Of a stretch of DNA of 64,000 nt, positions 44,347 to 53,180 are shown one piece after another. Origin of the DNA: Candidatus Hydrogenedentota bacterium (lineage in GTDB: Bacteria > Hydrogenedentota > Hydrogenedentia > Hydrogenedentales > CAITNO01); contig CAITNO010000152.1 of the NCBI GenBank assembly GCA_903893795.1, positions 28,117 to 92,116 of the forward strand, read 5' to 3'. The number at the start of each line of letters is the position of its first letter. The stretch's first letter is position 1. The translations under genes and the position numbers were made by a program. Under the pieces are notes generated by a model that ran no database searches, was not told the DNA's origin, and saw only the letters and a program-made list of their open reading frames with translations.

Positions 44347-45354
44347 CTAGAACACTGCGGACATGACGCCCAGCAGGTTGGCCACGCCCCGGTTGCAGAA
44401 AGTCTCGCCGTTCGGGTCATATTTGGCGAATTCCACGTGGCCGTCCATGAACAGCACGTTTGACCCGCCCGGAATGTGGTTGAACGACGTGGGGATGTAG
44501 GCCACGTGGTCGAAGGTTATCGGCATGGCGCTTTGCGCCGTGTTGGCCCCGCCCGCATTGTTGATGTCGGTGATCATGAAACGCTCAACGCCTTCCCGGA
44601 TGCGGTAGATCGTGTTCGAGCCACCGTTGCCCATGCCCGCGTACAGGCCCGCGGGATCGAGCGTGACGTCGCCGTCCACGGCCTTGGCCATATCTGCGGC
44701 ATTCCTGGTGGTGAAGGCGGCGACGAGACCCTGGCGGTTAAACAGGGAGTCGATGGCGGCGATGACCTGCTTCGATCCCTGTGTCGGGGGATTGGCGGGG
44801 ACCTTGTCCGCCTCGCCCACAAGGCCGAAAATGGCGGTCAGGGCGGTCATGTCGGCCATGCCATAGGAAGATCCGAAGCGGTCGAAAACCCAGCCGAGAT
44901 AGGCGTAGCTGTTGCCGGCCGCGCTGGCGCAGCGGCTCGCGCCCAGTTCACTGTTGGTGGGCCAGGTGGTGTTCAGGCATACGGCGTCGCTGCCCGGGGC
45001 CGTGAAGCGCTTTTTCATCAGCGAGGCGCCGGGTGAGGACGGGCAGACCAGAATCCACGGGTCGGTCAGGTATTCGGGATACATGGCGAACATGTTCGGG
45101 CATACGTTGACGACAGGCTCAATGCCCGTGAAGTGCCAGCTCAGCATGCCCGCCTGCATGGTGGGGAAGCTTCCCTTGGCCTCGTTGCTGTACATCTTCA
45201 TGACCAGGCCCATTTGCTTGAGATTGTTCTGGCAGCTTGAGCGCCGCGCGGCCTCGCGGGCGCGGGCCAGTGCGGGTAGCAGAATGGCCGCGAGTATGCC
45301 GATAATGGCGATGACGACGAGAAGTTCGATGAGTGTAAATCCAGACTTCTTCAT
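44347..45354 (-). CDS. Prepilin-type N-terminal cleavage/methylation protein (DUF1559-like)
   Basis: 335 aa. The N terminus MKKSGFTLIELLVVIAIIGILAAILLPALARA is a type IV pilin/pseudopilin leader: cleavage after G, then methylated F and E at +5. The conserved helix (RAREAARRSSCQNNLKQMGLVMKMY) and the C-terminal FNHIPGGSNVLFMDGHVEF are typical of the DUF1559/H-X9-DG proteins abundant in Planctomycetes, Lentisphaerae and Hydrogenedentes. It is probably exported by a type II-like system and displayed on the surface; function is unknown. A second, broken family member lies at 56047-57033. No assembly ATPase or secretin is nearby. Confidence 0.93.
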   Translation of the reverse strand: MKKSGFTLIELLVVIAIIGILAAILLPALARAREAARRSSCQNNLKQMGLVMKMYSNEAKGSFPTMQAGMLSWHFTGIEPVVNVCPNMFAMYPEYLTDPWILVCPSSPGASLMKKRFTAPGSDAVCLNTTWPTNSELGASRCASAAGNSYAYLGWVFDRFGSSYGMADMTALTAIFGLVGEADKVPANPPTQGSKQVIAAIDSLFNRQGLVAAFTTRNAADMAKAVDGDVTLDPAGLYAGMGNGGSNTIYRIREGVERFMITDINNAGGANTAQSAMPITFDHVAYIPTSFNHIPGGSNVLFMDGHVEFAKYDPNGETFCNRGVANLLGVMSAVF

Positions 45355-45438
45355 GATGAGTGCTCCGTGGTGCAGTTAAGAAAAGCTCGTGCCCTCCATC
45401 CGGGAGGCGCACGACAGGCGTTTGGTTCCGGGTGCTTT

Positions 45439-46227
45439 CTAGGTCACGACCTCCTTTCCCCGTGCTGCCTGTTCCCCGGTCGGGGTATTCAGGGTCGGAA
45501 GCCCCAGCAGGGCTTTTCCAACACGCTGATAGGTTTGTTCATAGTCCCATTCCTGAAAGAAGGGACGCCAGCCGAAGCCGTCCATAAGCAGGTGGGCGCT
45601 GCGCAGGATATCCTCCAGGGAGGTGGCCACCGGCAGCTCATGCATGCCCGAGAAGCGGCGGTGGAGCTGGGCCCAGCCGGAAATGAGTGCTGCGAGCGCC
45701 ATGCACAGCGAGCCCACGGTGGCTTTGGGGGGAAGCACAAGATCGCCCGCCGCAACGGCCTCTTCAATGAGGCCCGCCGGGATGGCAAGCATGGCCCGCT
45801 GGGCCTGCTGCAAGCGTTGCAACTGGTCCGGCGGCGCCTTTTCGCGGACCATCTCGGAATCAATGACCGCCAAAATGCGCAGGTTGTCGGTGTAGAGGCT
45901 GGCATACCGGTCAATGGCCGCACCGATGGCCACCACCCTTTCGCGGGACCGGCCCGGAAAGCGGCTGGCGTGTTCCATGACAGCGGTGATTTGCCGGTGG
46001 CAGCGGATGGCCAGTTCCAGTACAAGCTCTTCCCTGCAACTGAAGCGCTGGTAAAGGGTGCCCCGCGAATACCCCAATTCCCGGGCAATGGCGTCTATGG
46101 TGACGGCCTGAAAACCCTTATCGATGAATATACTTTGGGCCAGTGCCAAAACCCGCTCATCGCGCTGATGCAACTCCAACTGCTTGCCGCGCAATGCCGG
46201 TGCGTCTGTCCCTCCATTCATCACCAC
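45439..46227 (-). CDS. TetR-family transcriptional regulator
   Basis: 262 aa from the GTG at 46227, with GGGAG eight bases upstream; the in-frame ATG at 46221 is an alternative. The N-terminal helix-turn-helix is IFIDKGFQAVTIDAIARELGYSRGTLYQRFSCREELVLELA. The rest is an all-helical ligand domain, and the last 30 residues are unusual in length. It probably represses its own promoter (46276-46304), which is overlapped by a 23-bp inverted repeat. The divergent neighbour, a small secreted Ala/Pro-rich protein, shares the intergenic region and may be a target. No efflux pump gene, the common TetR target, is seen. Confidence 0.9.
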   Translation of the reverse strand: MVMNGGTDAPALRGKQLELHQRDERVLALAQSIFIDKGFQAVTIDAIARELGYSRGTLYQRFSCREELVLELAIRCHRQITAVMEHASRFPGRSRERVVAIGAAIDRYASLYTDNLRILAVIDSEMVREKAPPDQLQRLQQAQRAMLAIPAGLIEEAVAAGDLVLPPKATVGSLCMALAALISGWAQLHRRFSGMHELPVATSLEDILRSAHLLMDGFGWRPFFQEWDYEQTYQRVGKALLGLPTLNTPTGEQAARGKEVVT

Positions 46228-46275
46228 GACATGAACTCCCGTGCATTAACTGACACAAGTTCAAGAACCGGCATG

Positions 46276-46314
46276 AGTCTAGCACGGCAGAGAAAATCTG
46301 TCAACCAGATTTTC
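46276..46314 (-). promoter_or_regulatory. tetR promoter with overlapping 23-bp operator
   Basis: On the minus strand TTGACA (46304-46299, exact consensus), a 17-base spacer and TAGACT (46281-46276). GAAAATCTG-tcaac-CAGATTTTC (46292-46314) is a perfect 9-bp inverted repeat covering the -35, as expected for autorepression. Confidence 0.75.
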
Positions 46315-46451
46315 GCGGGGCTGCCAGCAAAAAAAGTTTCATGGAGTGACATGGAAACGCAGTTGCCGTGAATACACGTAGACAACAGGTCACATGGGTG
46401 ACCGGAACAACAAAAAGTGAACCCAAGAAGAGAAAGACCAAGGAGAAGACC

Positions 46452-46781
46452 ATGAAGACGTATCTGACACTGGCGACGATTGCAGCGGTTGCGCTGGCAT
46501 TTTCCGGCCTCGCGTTTGCGGCCGACACCCCGGCCGCGACCACCGGGAAGACCGTGGTGAAGGAAAAGGCGGCGACGCCCGCCACCCCGGCCAAGGTTGC
46601 GGCCCCGGCCAAGACGGCCACCCCGGCCAAGGTTGTCACACCTGCGGCTCCTGCCGCCCCGGCCACGCCTGCACCGACGGCCACGCCCGCCGCGCCGACT
46701 GCCCCGACTGCCCCTGCGGCTCCTGCCGCCCCGGCGACGCCTGCGGCGCCTGCCGCGCCGACGGCTCCGGCTGCGAAGTAA
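46452..46781 (+). CDS. Small secreted alanine/proline/threonine-rich protein
   Basis: 109 aa; AAGGAGAAGACC precedes the ATG. A clear signal peptide (MKTYLTLATIAAVALAFSGLAFA, cleaved at about residue 23) is followed by a low-complexity body: TPAATTGKTVVKEKAATPATPAK and then runs of AAP, TPA and APA units. Such sequences are flexible, perhaps cell-wall-spanning or glycosylated. No function is recognisable. Two T-rich ends are avoided, and a strong terminator follows at 46811. It is divergent from tetR. Confidence 0.75.
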   Translation: MKTYLTLATIAAVALAFSGLAFAADTPAATTGKTVVKEKAATPATPAKVAAPAKTATPAKVVTPAAPAAPATPAPTATPAAPTAPTAPAAPAAPATPAAPAAPTAPAAK

Positions 46782-46810
46782 TGACGAAAGTCTGATGCCC
46801 GGATAAACAT

Positions 46811-46850
46811 GCCGACATCCCGCCGGGAAAAGTTTCCACGGGATGTCGGC
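46811..46850 (+). terminator. Terminator after the Ala/Pro-rich protein
   Basis: A perfect 12-bp stem (GCCGACATCCCG at 46811-46822 and CGGGATGTCGGC at 46839-46850), with an inner GGGAAA/TTTCC pairing. It is followed by ACCGGCATTTTG. It lies 30 bases after the stop. Confidence 0.6.
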
Positions 46851-46927
46851 ACCGGCATTTTGAAAGCAGGCCGTCTGAATAGTTCCTATAATAAATCGTT
46901 CATATCAGCATGAAGGATTGGTGAGAA

Positions 46928-47581
46928 GTGAGACAACCGGGGCACTATCAGGCGCCGGGGGACACAGACCCAGAGATGGATGAGACACTGAGACAAATTG
47001 AACTGTACCGGAACCAGTTCTACCGGTTTGTCTACCGGAACGTGTGGAACCCGGCCATGGCCGAGGATGTGTTTGCATCGGCCGTGCTGGCCGCCTATGA
47101 GAATGCGGACAAATTCGTGCCGGGCACGAATTTCCGGGCCTGGATGTTCAAGATTCTGGTGAACAAGTGCTTTGTGGCGAACCGTGAGGTAAAGCGGGCC
47201 TTTGAGGCGCTCGACGACAATCTTCCCGCTCAGGCTCCGGCCTGGACGAGTGTGCATTACAGTGAAATGCTCCGGAACCCCGACGCTTTTCTGGACCAGT
47301 GCGGCGACGAGGTGTACCAGGCTTTCCGGGCGTTGTCCACAGCGCAGCGCTCGTGCATACTGCTGAAGGAAGTGGAACAGTTTTCCTACCAGGAGATCGC
47401 GGAGATACTCGACATTCCGGTGGCCACCGTGATGACGCACCTGTCCCGGGGACGGGCCTCCCTGCGCCTGCGGCTGCTGGACTATGCGCGGAGAAACGGC
47501 ATTGTGCGATCGTTTCCCCGCTTTATTGCCCGTCTGCAAACCCGGGAATTGAGGGAAACAGAAAGCGGGGTGACGATATGA
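46928..47581 (+). CDS. RNA polymerase sigma factor (ECF/sigma-70 family)
   Basis: 217 aa with a GTG start at 46928; the ATG at 46976 would give a 201-aa form beginning with MDETLRQIELYRNQF. Region 2 is visible at 20-90 (LYRNQFYRFVYRNVWNPAMAEDVFASAVLAAYENADKFVPGTNFRAWMFKILVN) and region 4 at about 125-185 (CILLKEVEQFSYQEIAEILDIPVATVMTHLSRGRASLRLRLL). It directs RNA polymerase to stress or envelope promoters. The next gene, in an ATGA overlap, is a membrane anti-sigma factor. A TATAAT at 46887 has no good -35, so it may be autoregulated by its own sigma. Confidence 0.92.
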   Translation: MRQPGHYQAPGDTDPEMDETLRQIELYRNQFYRFVYRNVWNPAMAEDVFASAVLAAYENADKFVPGTNFRAWMFKILVNKCFVANREVKRAFEALDDNLPAQAPAWTSVHYSEMLRNPDAFLDQCGDEVYQAFRALSTAQRSCILLKEVEQFSYQEIAEILDIPVATVMTHLSRGRASLRLRLLDYARRNGIVRSFPRFIARLQTRELRETESGVTI

Positions 47582-48576
47582 ACCCACAGGATAAGATTCT
47601 TTGGAGCCGCTTGGACGGTGAGATGCCGCCCGATGAGGCGGAACGTTTTGACCGCGCCCTCACGGCGGAAGACTGCGGGCGGTTGGGCGCCGAACTGGGT
47701 CTGGAACGGAGGCTGGGCGAGATGCTGGCGCGTCCCGCGCCGGGCGCCGACGAGGCATGGCGCGCCGCACTGGAACGGGTCAGCGCGCACAAGCAGGCCG
47801 GAAGCGTGCCAGTGCGCAGACGGCGGATGGCCTGGGCTGTCCTGCCGGTTGCCCTTGCGGCTACCCTGCTGGTGATGCTTTCCGTCGGGCATGACCACAG
47901 CGCGGCGCAGCAGCCGTGGTACCTGAGCGTGGGCGCCCATGGCACGGTGAAACAGACCACCCCGTCGCAGGCGCAGGCGGTGGCGGCGACAGCGCGGAAT
48001 CTGTTGCGGGACCGCGACATGCACATGGCCTTTGATCCCAAGAACTCACTCGAATCGGCCAATGCCTCCTACCGTCTTGTGTCTGTGCGCGGAGAGCAGC
48101 AGGCCGGAGAACCGGTTGTGGAGATGGTGTTTCTGTGCGATGGGAAACCGGCCAAGGTGATCATCACCAACGCCAGCGGAAACGCCGCGCATGAAATTGG
48201 CCGGGCCGCGGACCGCGGCGCGGCGCTTGCGTCACGTTCGGTTGGCGACTGGCTGGTTACTGCGGTTGGCGTTCAAGCGCCGGACGAATTGCTTTCCCTC
48301 ATTGAAGAGGCGCAGCCCGAGTCGCAGGACAACGCATCCATTCACGCCGGGGAGGCAGCGCCGGTGGAAACGCCCACGCCGGACACCGCAGTGACGGCAC
48401 CCGAAACCGTGCCAGAGACAGCGGTGGTGGCGCCGGATACGGCCGTGGCAGCGCCGCAACCGGAGCCAGAGGCGGCACAGGCGGCGCCGGAAACAGCTCC
48501 GGCGCCGGACAGTGCCACGCAACAGGAGACTGCGCCGCCGACCGAGAAACCCGACCCGACCAAGACCATGGTGTGA
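47578..48576 (+). CDS. Membrane anti-sigma factor with Pro/Ala/Glu-rich periplasmic tail
   Basis: 332 aa, in an ATGA overlap with the sigma gene. A cytoplasmic N-terminal anti-sigma segment (LWSRLDGEMPPDEAERFDRAL) is followed by one transmembrane helix (AWAVLPVALAATLLVMLSVG, about residues 83-102). A periplasmic part follows (about 105-240), ending with a low-complexity tail of some 90 residues rich in TPxT, APE and PETA units. It should sequester the sigma factor until an envelope signal arrives. The tail resembles the Ala/Pro-rich protein of the neighbouring gene and may span the cell wall. Confidence 0.85.
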   Translation: MNPQDKILWSRLDGEMPPDEAERFDRALTAEDCGRLGAELGLERRLGEMLARPAPGADEAWRAALERVSAHKQAGSVPVRRRRMAWAVLPVALAATLLVMLSVGHDHSAAQQPWYLSVGAHGTVKQTTPSQAQAVAATARNLLRDRDMHMAFDPKNSLESANASYRLVSVRGEQQAGEPVVEMVFLCDGKPAKVIITNASGNAAHEIGRAADRGAALASRSVGDWLVTAVGVQAPDELLSLIEEAQPESQDNASIHAGEAAPVETPTPDTAVTAPETVPETAVVAPDTAVAAPQPEPEAAQAAPETAPAPDSATQQETAPPTEKPDPTKTMV

Positions 48577-48659
48577 TGCCGGCTTGGGCTTGACCCACCG
48601 GTGTCGGGCGGGCAAAATGACGCCGTATGCAACTGCGGCGCCGCCGCCGGAGGTTTCCT

Positions 48660-50771
48660 ATGTCGCGCGCATGGCCTGTGCTTCTTCTCCTTCTCGCCGG
48701 TACCACCCATTCGCCTGCCGAACCGTCCGAAGCCTGGAAGGCGCGCAGCGCCGCCGCGCAGCAACTGGATATTGGCGAATCGGCCCCCGACTGGCTGGCC
48801 GACTCCGAGACCTACGCATTCGGCACCGGGCCCGGTGACTGGGATGCGCTGGCGCAATCGAAGGTCGCTTTTGTCACGCACTGTCCCGTGATCCGCGACT
48901 ATTTCGAGCGCGCCCATGCGCTGGGCGTCCGCTGCTTTCCCTATGTGACTTTCTACCAGGGCTTCGCCAGCCAGACCTATGAGGACCTAAATCTCAAGGA
49001 CCACCCCGAATTCATCGAGGTGGACGGGGAGGGCAATCTCAAGCGCACCGGGTTCTGGGAAACGGAAGACGCGAAGAACATGTACACCACATGCCCCAAC
49101 GTGCAGGCCTACCAGGATGCGATGGTGGCGTGGGTGCGCAAGATTATGGAACTAGGCGCCGACGGCGTGTTTGTGGACAACCTGGGCAGCCGGGTGGAAT
49201 GCTTCGGGCCGAAGTTTGGCAAGCATCAGCATGTTTACGAAGACCAGAACCACGCCTTTGCCATGCTGCTCAAGCGCGTGCGGGAGGTCATCAGGGAGTA
49301 CAAACCCGACGGCGCCGTGCTCGGAAACTCGGCCAGCCCCACCTCACTGCCGAAAGAGTACTGGAAGTATCTGGATGCGGAGATGCTGGAGTCATACATC
49401 TGCACCTGGGTCAGCACGGAACGCTGGATGGACTGGACCGATCATTGGAACAAGGTGGGCAAAGATTTGCAGCCCTATGTGCGGGCGGGCAAGCAAATTC
49501 AGGCGCTGAGCTACCTGGGCCACACGCCCTACGGCGTCCGTGAGGACGCGTTTTTCTGTTACGCCAGCGCGCGGCTGGCGGGTTTTGTGTGGAACGGCGG
49601 TGGTCCCATCGGCAATTCCGAAACGGCCGACCTTTACCGGCTGCGCCTGGGCAAGGCGCTGACCGGGGAGCTGGAAGACAGCGGCGTGCATTATCGCGTG
49701 TTTGAAAAGGGCCTCGTGGCGGTGAATCCGGACAAGGAAAAGCCTGCGGCCATCACACTTGACACCTCGGTGCCGGGCAGGGCACTGCTGGACTGTTTTG
49801 GCGGCACGGCGGCGTGGGCACCGCTCGAAACGGGGTATGCGGCCGATGTGGCGGTGAACCACGGGGGCAAGCGGGCCATCGCCTGCGAACTGTCCGACGG
49901 CACCAAGACCAGCGGGGCGGTGCAGGTGGTGGAACTGAACCAGACCGCGCCCTTGCCCATCACGGTCACCGGTTGGAGCAAGGCGGAGAATGTGACCGGT
50001 TCCGCCGATGCCAATTATTCGTTGTACGCCGATGTGCAGTACAGCGACGGCACCTGGTTCTACGGGCAAACGGCGCAGTTCAGCGTGGGCACGCACGACT
50101 GGGAGCGCCAGTCGGTCACCATCGCGCCGGAGAAGCCGATACGGGCCGTCACGCTCAATGCCATCTTCCGCTACAAGACGGGAAAAGTCTGGTTCGATGA
50201 TGTTTCCCTTCTGGATGACCAGGGCGGTGGGCGGCCAAAGAACGGCGGGTTTGAGGAACTTGAGACGCGCGGGGTTACGGTCAAGATTGGGGCGGACCGC
50301 CGCCTGGAGATTCCCAAGTATTCGGGCCGTGTCTACCTGTTTCTTCCCGAGACAGAGAACGGGCTGTACACGGCGGGACCGAAACTCACGGTGGTCACCG
50401 AGCCCGGACTGGGGGAGGTGCGCTTCCGTGTGGACGGGTTCGACTATTGGACCCACTGCGGGTCCTGGACCACCGAATACGTGAAGGGCGCGAGCTTCGG
50501 GAAATTCGACATCGTGTTCGACAAGCCCGGAAAGCACAGTGTCGAAGTTATAGACCTCGTGCCCGCCGACATGAAAACGGCCAAGGGCTACGGCAGCGGC
50601 GAGCACCTGGGCCAGTTTATGGACCCGTCCAACCCCACCCGCACAAGCGACGGCAAGAAGTTCAAGTTCCGGCAATGGAAAGATCGGGGCGATTCGGCGG
50701 CGATAGAGGTGGAGGTGAATGCCGACACGGAGCTTACGGCTTTGTTTGACGTTATAGAGGGAAAGCAATAG
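48660..50771 (+). CDS. Secreted putative glycoside hydrolase (TIM-barrel, DUF4091/GHL-like)
   Basis: 703 aa; GCCGGAGGTTTCCT precedes the ATG at 48660. A signal peptide (RAWPVLLLLLAGTTHSPA) is followed by a TIM-barrel-like domain. It includes VAFVTHCPVIRDYFERAHALGVRCFPYVTFY, GADGVFVDNLGSRVECFG (with D as a candidate nucleophile) and LEGY-type loops (LDAEMLESYICTW). The C-terminal half is beta-rich (TVTGWSKAENVTGSADANYSLYADVQYSDGTWFYG), as in carbohydrate-binding modules. The substrate is unknown. It is a free-standing gene between the anti-sigma gene and a convergent HEAT protein. Confidence 0.7.
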   Translation: MSRAWPVLLLLLAGTTHSPAEPSEAWKARSAAAQQLDIGESAPDWLADSETYAFGTGPGDWDALAQSKVAFVTHCPVIRDYFERAHALGVRCFPYVTFYQGFASQTYEDLNLKDHPEFIEVDGEGNLKRTGFWETEDAKNMYTTCPNVQAYQDAMVAWVRKIMELGADGVFVDNLGSRVECFGPKFGKHQHVYEDQNHAFAMLLKRVREVIREYKPDGAVLGNSASPTSLPKEYWKYLDAEMLESYICTWVSTERWMDWTDHWNKVGKDLQPYVRAGKQIQALSYLGHTPYGVREDAFFCYASARLAGFVWNGGGPIGNSETADLYRLRLGKALTGELEDSGVHYRVFEKGLVAVNPDKEKPAAITLDTSVPGRALLDCFGGTAAWAPLETGYAADVAVNHGGKRAIACELSDGTKTSGAVQVVELNQTAPLPITVTGWSKAENVTGSADANYSLYADVQYSDGTWFYGQTAQFSVGTHDWERQSVTIAPEKPIRAVTLNAIFRYKTGKVWFDDVSLLDDQGGGRPKNGGFEELETRGVTVKIGADRRLEIPKYSGRVYLFLPETENGLYTAGPKLTVVTEPGLGEVRFRVDGFDYWTHCGSWTTEYVKGASFGKFDIVFDKPGKHSVEVIDLVPADMKTAKGYGSGEHLGQFMDPSNPTRTSDGKKFKFRQWKDRGDSAAIEVEVNADTELTALFDVIEGKQ

Positions 50772-50781
50772 GGGAAGAGCA

Positions 50782-50803
50782 CCCCGGATTCTCTCCGGTG
50801 GGG
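50782..50803. terminator. Hairpin between two convergent genes
   Basis: CCCCGGA pairs with TCCGG-t-GG around TTCTC, with one bulged base. It lies between the stops at 50771 and 50868 and has no T-run, so confidence is low. Confidence 0.35.
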
Positions 50804-50867
50804 CATCCTCATCCAAAGCGGCGTCGTTGCCGCCGTACACCATATAACCGCAGCAAGATTGTTTGTG

Positions 50868-53168
50868 TCAGTCCGTTAGGATGTGCAGCTCATGCACGGA
50901 CCAGCAGCAGTCTGCCGTGCCGGTTTGGACCACCTTCACAACGCGTCCCTCGGTGGCGTCGAAGTGTGCCTCGGCGATGGGGGTCTCGCTGGTGCCGGTG
51001 GCGACGGGCTTGCCGGGATTGGCCGGGTCGTCGCAGACGTAGATTTCCCAGGCGCGCGGGTATTCGGCGGCTGTGCGGGCCGTATCCAGCACGACGCCGG
51101 TGACCCTGGTCTTTTCGCCCAGGTCCACCTGCAGCCATTGTCCCGGTTTCTGGTTGGCGCCGGAACGCCAGCGCGAGTTCATGTCGCCGTCAATCATCCG
51201 TTTTGCCTCGCCGCTGCCGTCAAAGGTGGTGGCCACATAGAAGTGGCGGCGCACCTTTTCGGCGGCCACGGCCGCCTCGGCGCGGAAGGCGTCCTGGGCG
51301 AGATAGGGCGCGATGAGCGCGAGCGCGCCGCGGTCGGCCACGTCGCCGATGCCGGCGAGCAATGCCTTGGTCTGTTCCGGTGTTTTGCCGGGCGCAAACA
51401 GGTCGGCGTAAATGGCCAGCGTTTCGGCGGCGGGCTTGCCCGTGCCGCGCTTCAACTGGCGCAGCACACCGTCAAAGGCGGCATCGCGCACGCCCCGGCT
51501 GCCCCTGCGCACAAGGCTTTGCAGGTCGCCGAGGGCGTCTGCGGTCGGCCATTGGCACAGCGCATCCACGGCCGCCTTGCGCACGTCTTTCGTCCACGAG
51601 TGCGTGGCGCGCCGCAGGGTCTTGAGCGCTGCCGGATCCTCCGATTCGCTCAGCACATGCAGCAGCGACACCCGCACTTTCTTCTTGAACGAGTGCTGGT
51701 AGCGCGCGGCAAGCAACGGTCCAATGCCCGCATCCGGGCCAAAGCGCCGTATGGCGGCGACGGTGCCGGCCTCGGCCGCCTCGCGGCACTCATCGGGCGC
51801 CTCGGCGAGCGCATCCACCAACTGGGGGAATTCTTTCGGGGTAACGGTCATGCCCAGCGCCTTGAACGCGGCCTGCCGCACGACGAGATAGCCATCCTCT
51901 TCGGCGTAATAGAGCATCGTCGGCACCGCGGCCGCGGCGGCACGCCCGCCGAGCACCAGCAGCACCCGTGCCCGAAGCAGCGGTGCGCCGCCCTCCAGCA
52001 GCGTCGCGACCGCGGCGTCCGCGTCCGCGCCCTTGATCGTGGCCAACGCCTCCTCGGCGGCGGTCGCTTCAGCTTCGGATTGGCCGGCCAGCCGCTCAAT
52101 CAACGGTTTTACCGCCTCCGGACCGCCCGTCCTGCCCAGGGCATGCAGGGCGGCCAGGCGCACCTCCGGGTCGGGGTCGGACAGGCATTTGAGCGCCGTG
52201 CCCGCCACCTCGGCTTCGCCTCGGTCACCCAGCGCCCGCAGCGCCGCCGCGCGGCCCTCGGGCATCAGTTCAGGCAGCACCGCCACCACGTCGGCGGTCA
52301 CATCCTTCTCGGGCGCGCGGCGCAGCAGGCCCAGGATGACCGTGCGCACCGCGGGGTCGCTGTCCTTCAGTCCCTGGGTGATGATCACGGCGGCGCGCCC
52401 GTCGCCCAGACGCGCCATGTCGCACATGGCCGCCGCGCGCACCGGCCCGTCCTCCGTGTGGTCGGTCAGGCGTTCCATCGCCGCGCGGGCGCGGGATAGG
52501 TCGCCCGAGGCGGCCGTCTTTTCGGCCGCCAGAAGAATGCCGTTGATGATGGCCGTGCGCGTTCGGTTGCCCGCCTTGGGTAGCGCCGCGTTCAGGGCGT
52601 CGAGGGCGGCCGCGCCGCCGATTTTTCCGAGCGCCCCGGCGGCGGAACGGACCGCATCCAGTTCCTTCTCCTTGAGCAGGGGAGCAAGGTCCTTCACATG
52701 CGCCGCGTCGCCGCGCGCGCCAATCGCGTCAACGATGCCCGCCCGCACGGCCCCTTTTGTGCTGCCAAGCGCTTCGAGCAGCGCACGGTCCGTTTCCCGG
52801 CCCTTCACCTGCTGCAGCGCGGTGAGCGCGGATATGGACAGCTTCTCGTCGGTGAGGAGCGGGGCGATGAGTGGCGCTTCCTTGTCGGTCGCCACCAGGT
52901 ACAACTGGCTGCAGAGGAATTTCTGGGCGTCGTAATCCGTGCCGCGCAGAGCCTCGGCCAGCTTCGCGGCAATCGCGGCCTGTGCCGCCGCGTCGCTCCC
53001 GGCAGCATTGATTTCGTCGATAATCAGCTGGCAGGGAGCGAAATCGCCGCCGAGTGTGTAGGTCTTCACCGCGGCCACCGCCGCGTCGAAGGAGAGCGGG
53101 CTGTCCTCGGCCACCACCGGCAGTGCGAAAGCAAGCAGCCCAAGGCAAAGGCAAATCAGGGTGCGCAT
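50868..53168 (-). CDS. Secreted HEAT-repeat protein with C-terminal discoidin (F5/8 type C) domain
   Basis: 766 aa; GAGGAGAAGCAGCC precedes the ATG. A signal peptide (MRTLICLCLGLLAFALPVVA) leads into about 13 HEAT/armadillo repeats of 30-40 residues (such as DPDPEVRLAALHALGRTGGPEAVKPLIERL, DAAVATLLEGG and EDGYLVVRQAAFKALGM). A C-terminal beta domain (FDGSGEAKRMIDGDMNSRWRSGANQKPGQWLQVDLGEKTRVTGV) is discoidin-like and should bind carbohydrate. The gene follows the oxidoreductase gene by 12 bases, so the two are co-transcribed. The pair is common in Planctomycetes-like genomes. It is probably a surface scaffold rather than an enzyme. Confidence 0.88.
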   Translation of the reverse strand: MRTLICLCLGLLAFALPVVAEDSPLSFDAAVAAVKTYTLGGDFAPCQLIIDEINAAGSDAAAQAAIAAKLAEALRGTDYDAQKFLCSQLYLVATDKEAPLIAPLLTDEKLSISALTALQQVKGRETDRALLEALGSTKGAVRAGIVDAIGARGDAAHVKDLAPLLKEKELDAVRSAAGALGKIGGAAALDALNAALPKAGNRTRTAIINGILLAAEKTAASGDLSRARAAMERLTDHTEDGPVRAAAMCDMARLGDGRAAVIITQGLKDSDPAVRTVILGLLRRAPEKDVTADVVAVLPELMPEGRAAALRALGDRGEAEVAGTALKCLSDPDPEVRLAALHALGRTGGPEAVKPLIERLAGQSEAEATAAEEALATIKGADADAAVATLLEGGAPLLRARVLLVLGGRAAAAAVPTMLYYAEEDGYLVVRQAAFKALGMTVTPKEFPQLVDALAEAPDECREAAEAGTVAAIRRFGPDAGIGPLLAARYQHSFKKKVRVSLLHVLSESEDPAALKTLRRATHSWTKDVRKAAVDALCQWPTADALGDLQSLVRRGSRGVRDAAFDGVLRQLKRGTGKPAAETLAIYADLFAPGKTPEQTKALLAGIGDVADRGALALIAPYLAQDAFRAEAAVAAEKVRRHFYVATTFDGSGEAKRMIDGDMNSRWRSGANQKPGQWLQVDLGEKTRVTGVVLDTARTAAEYPRAWEIYVCDDPANPGKPVATGTSETPIAEAHFDATEGRVVKVVQTGTADCCWSVHELHILTD

Positions 53169-53180
53169 GGCTGCTTCTCC

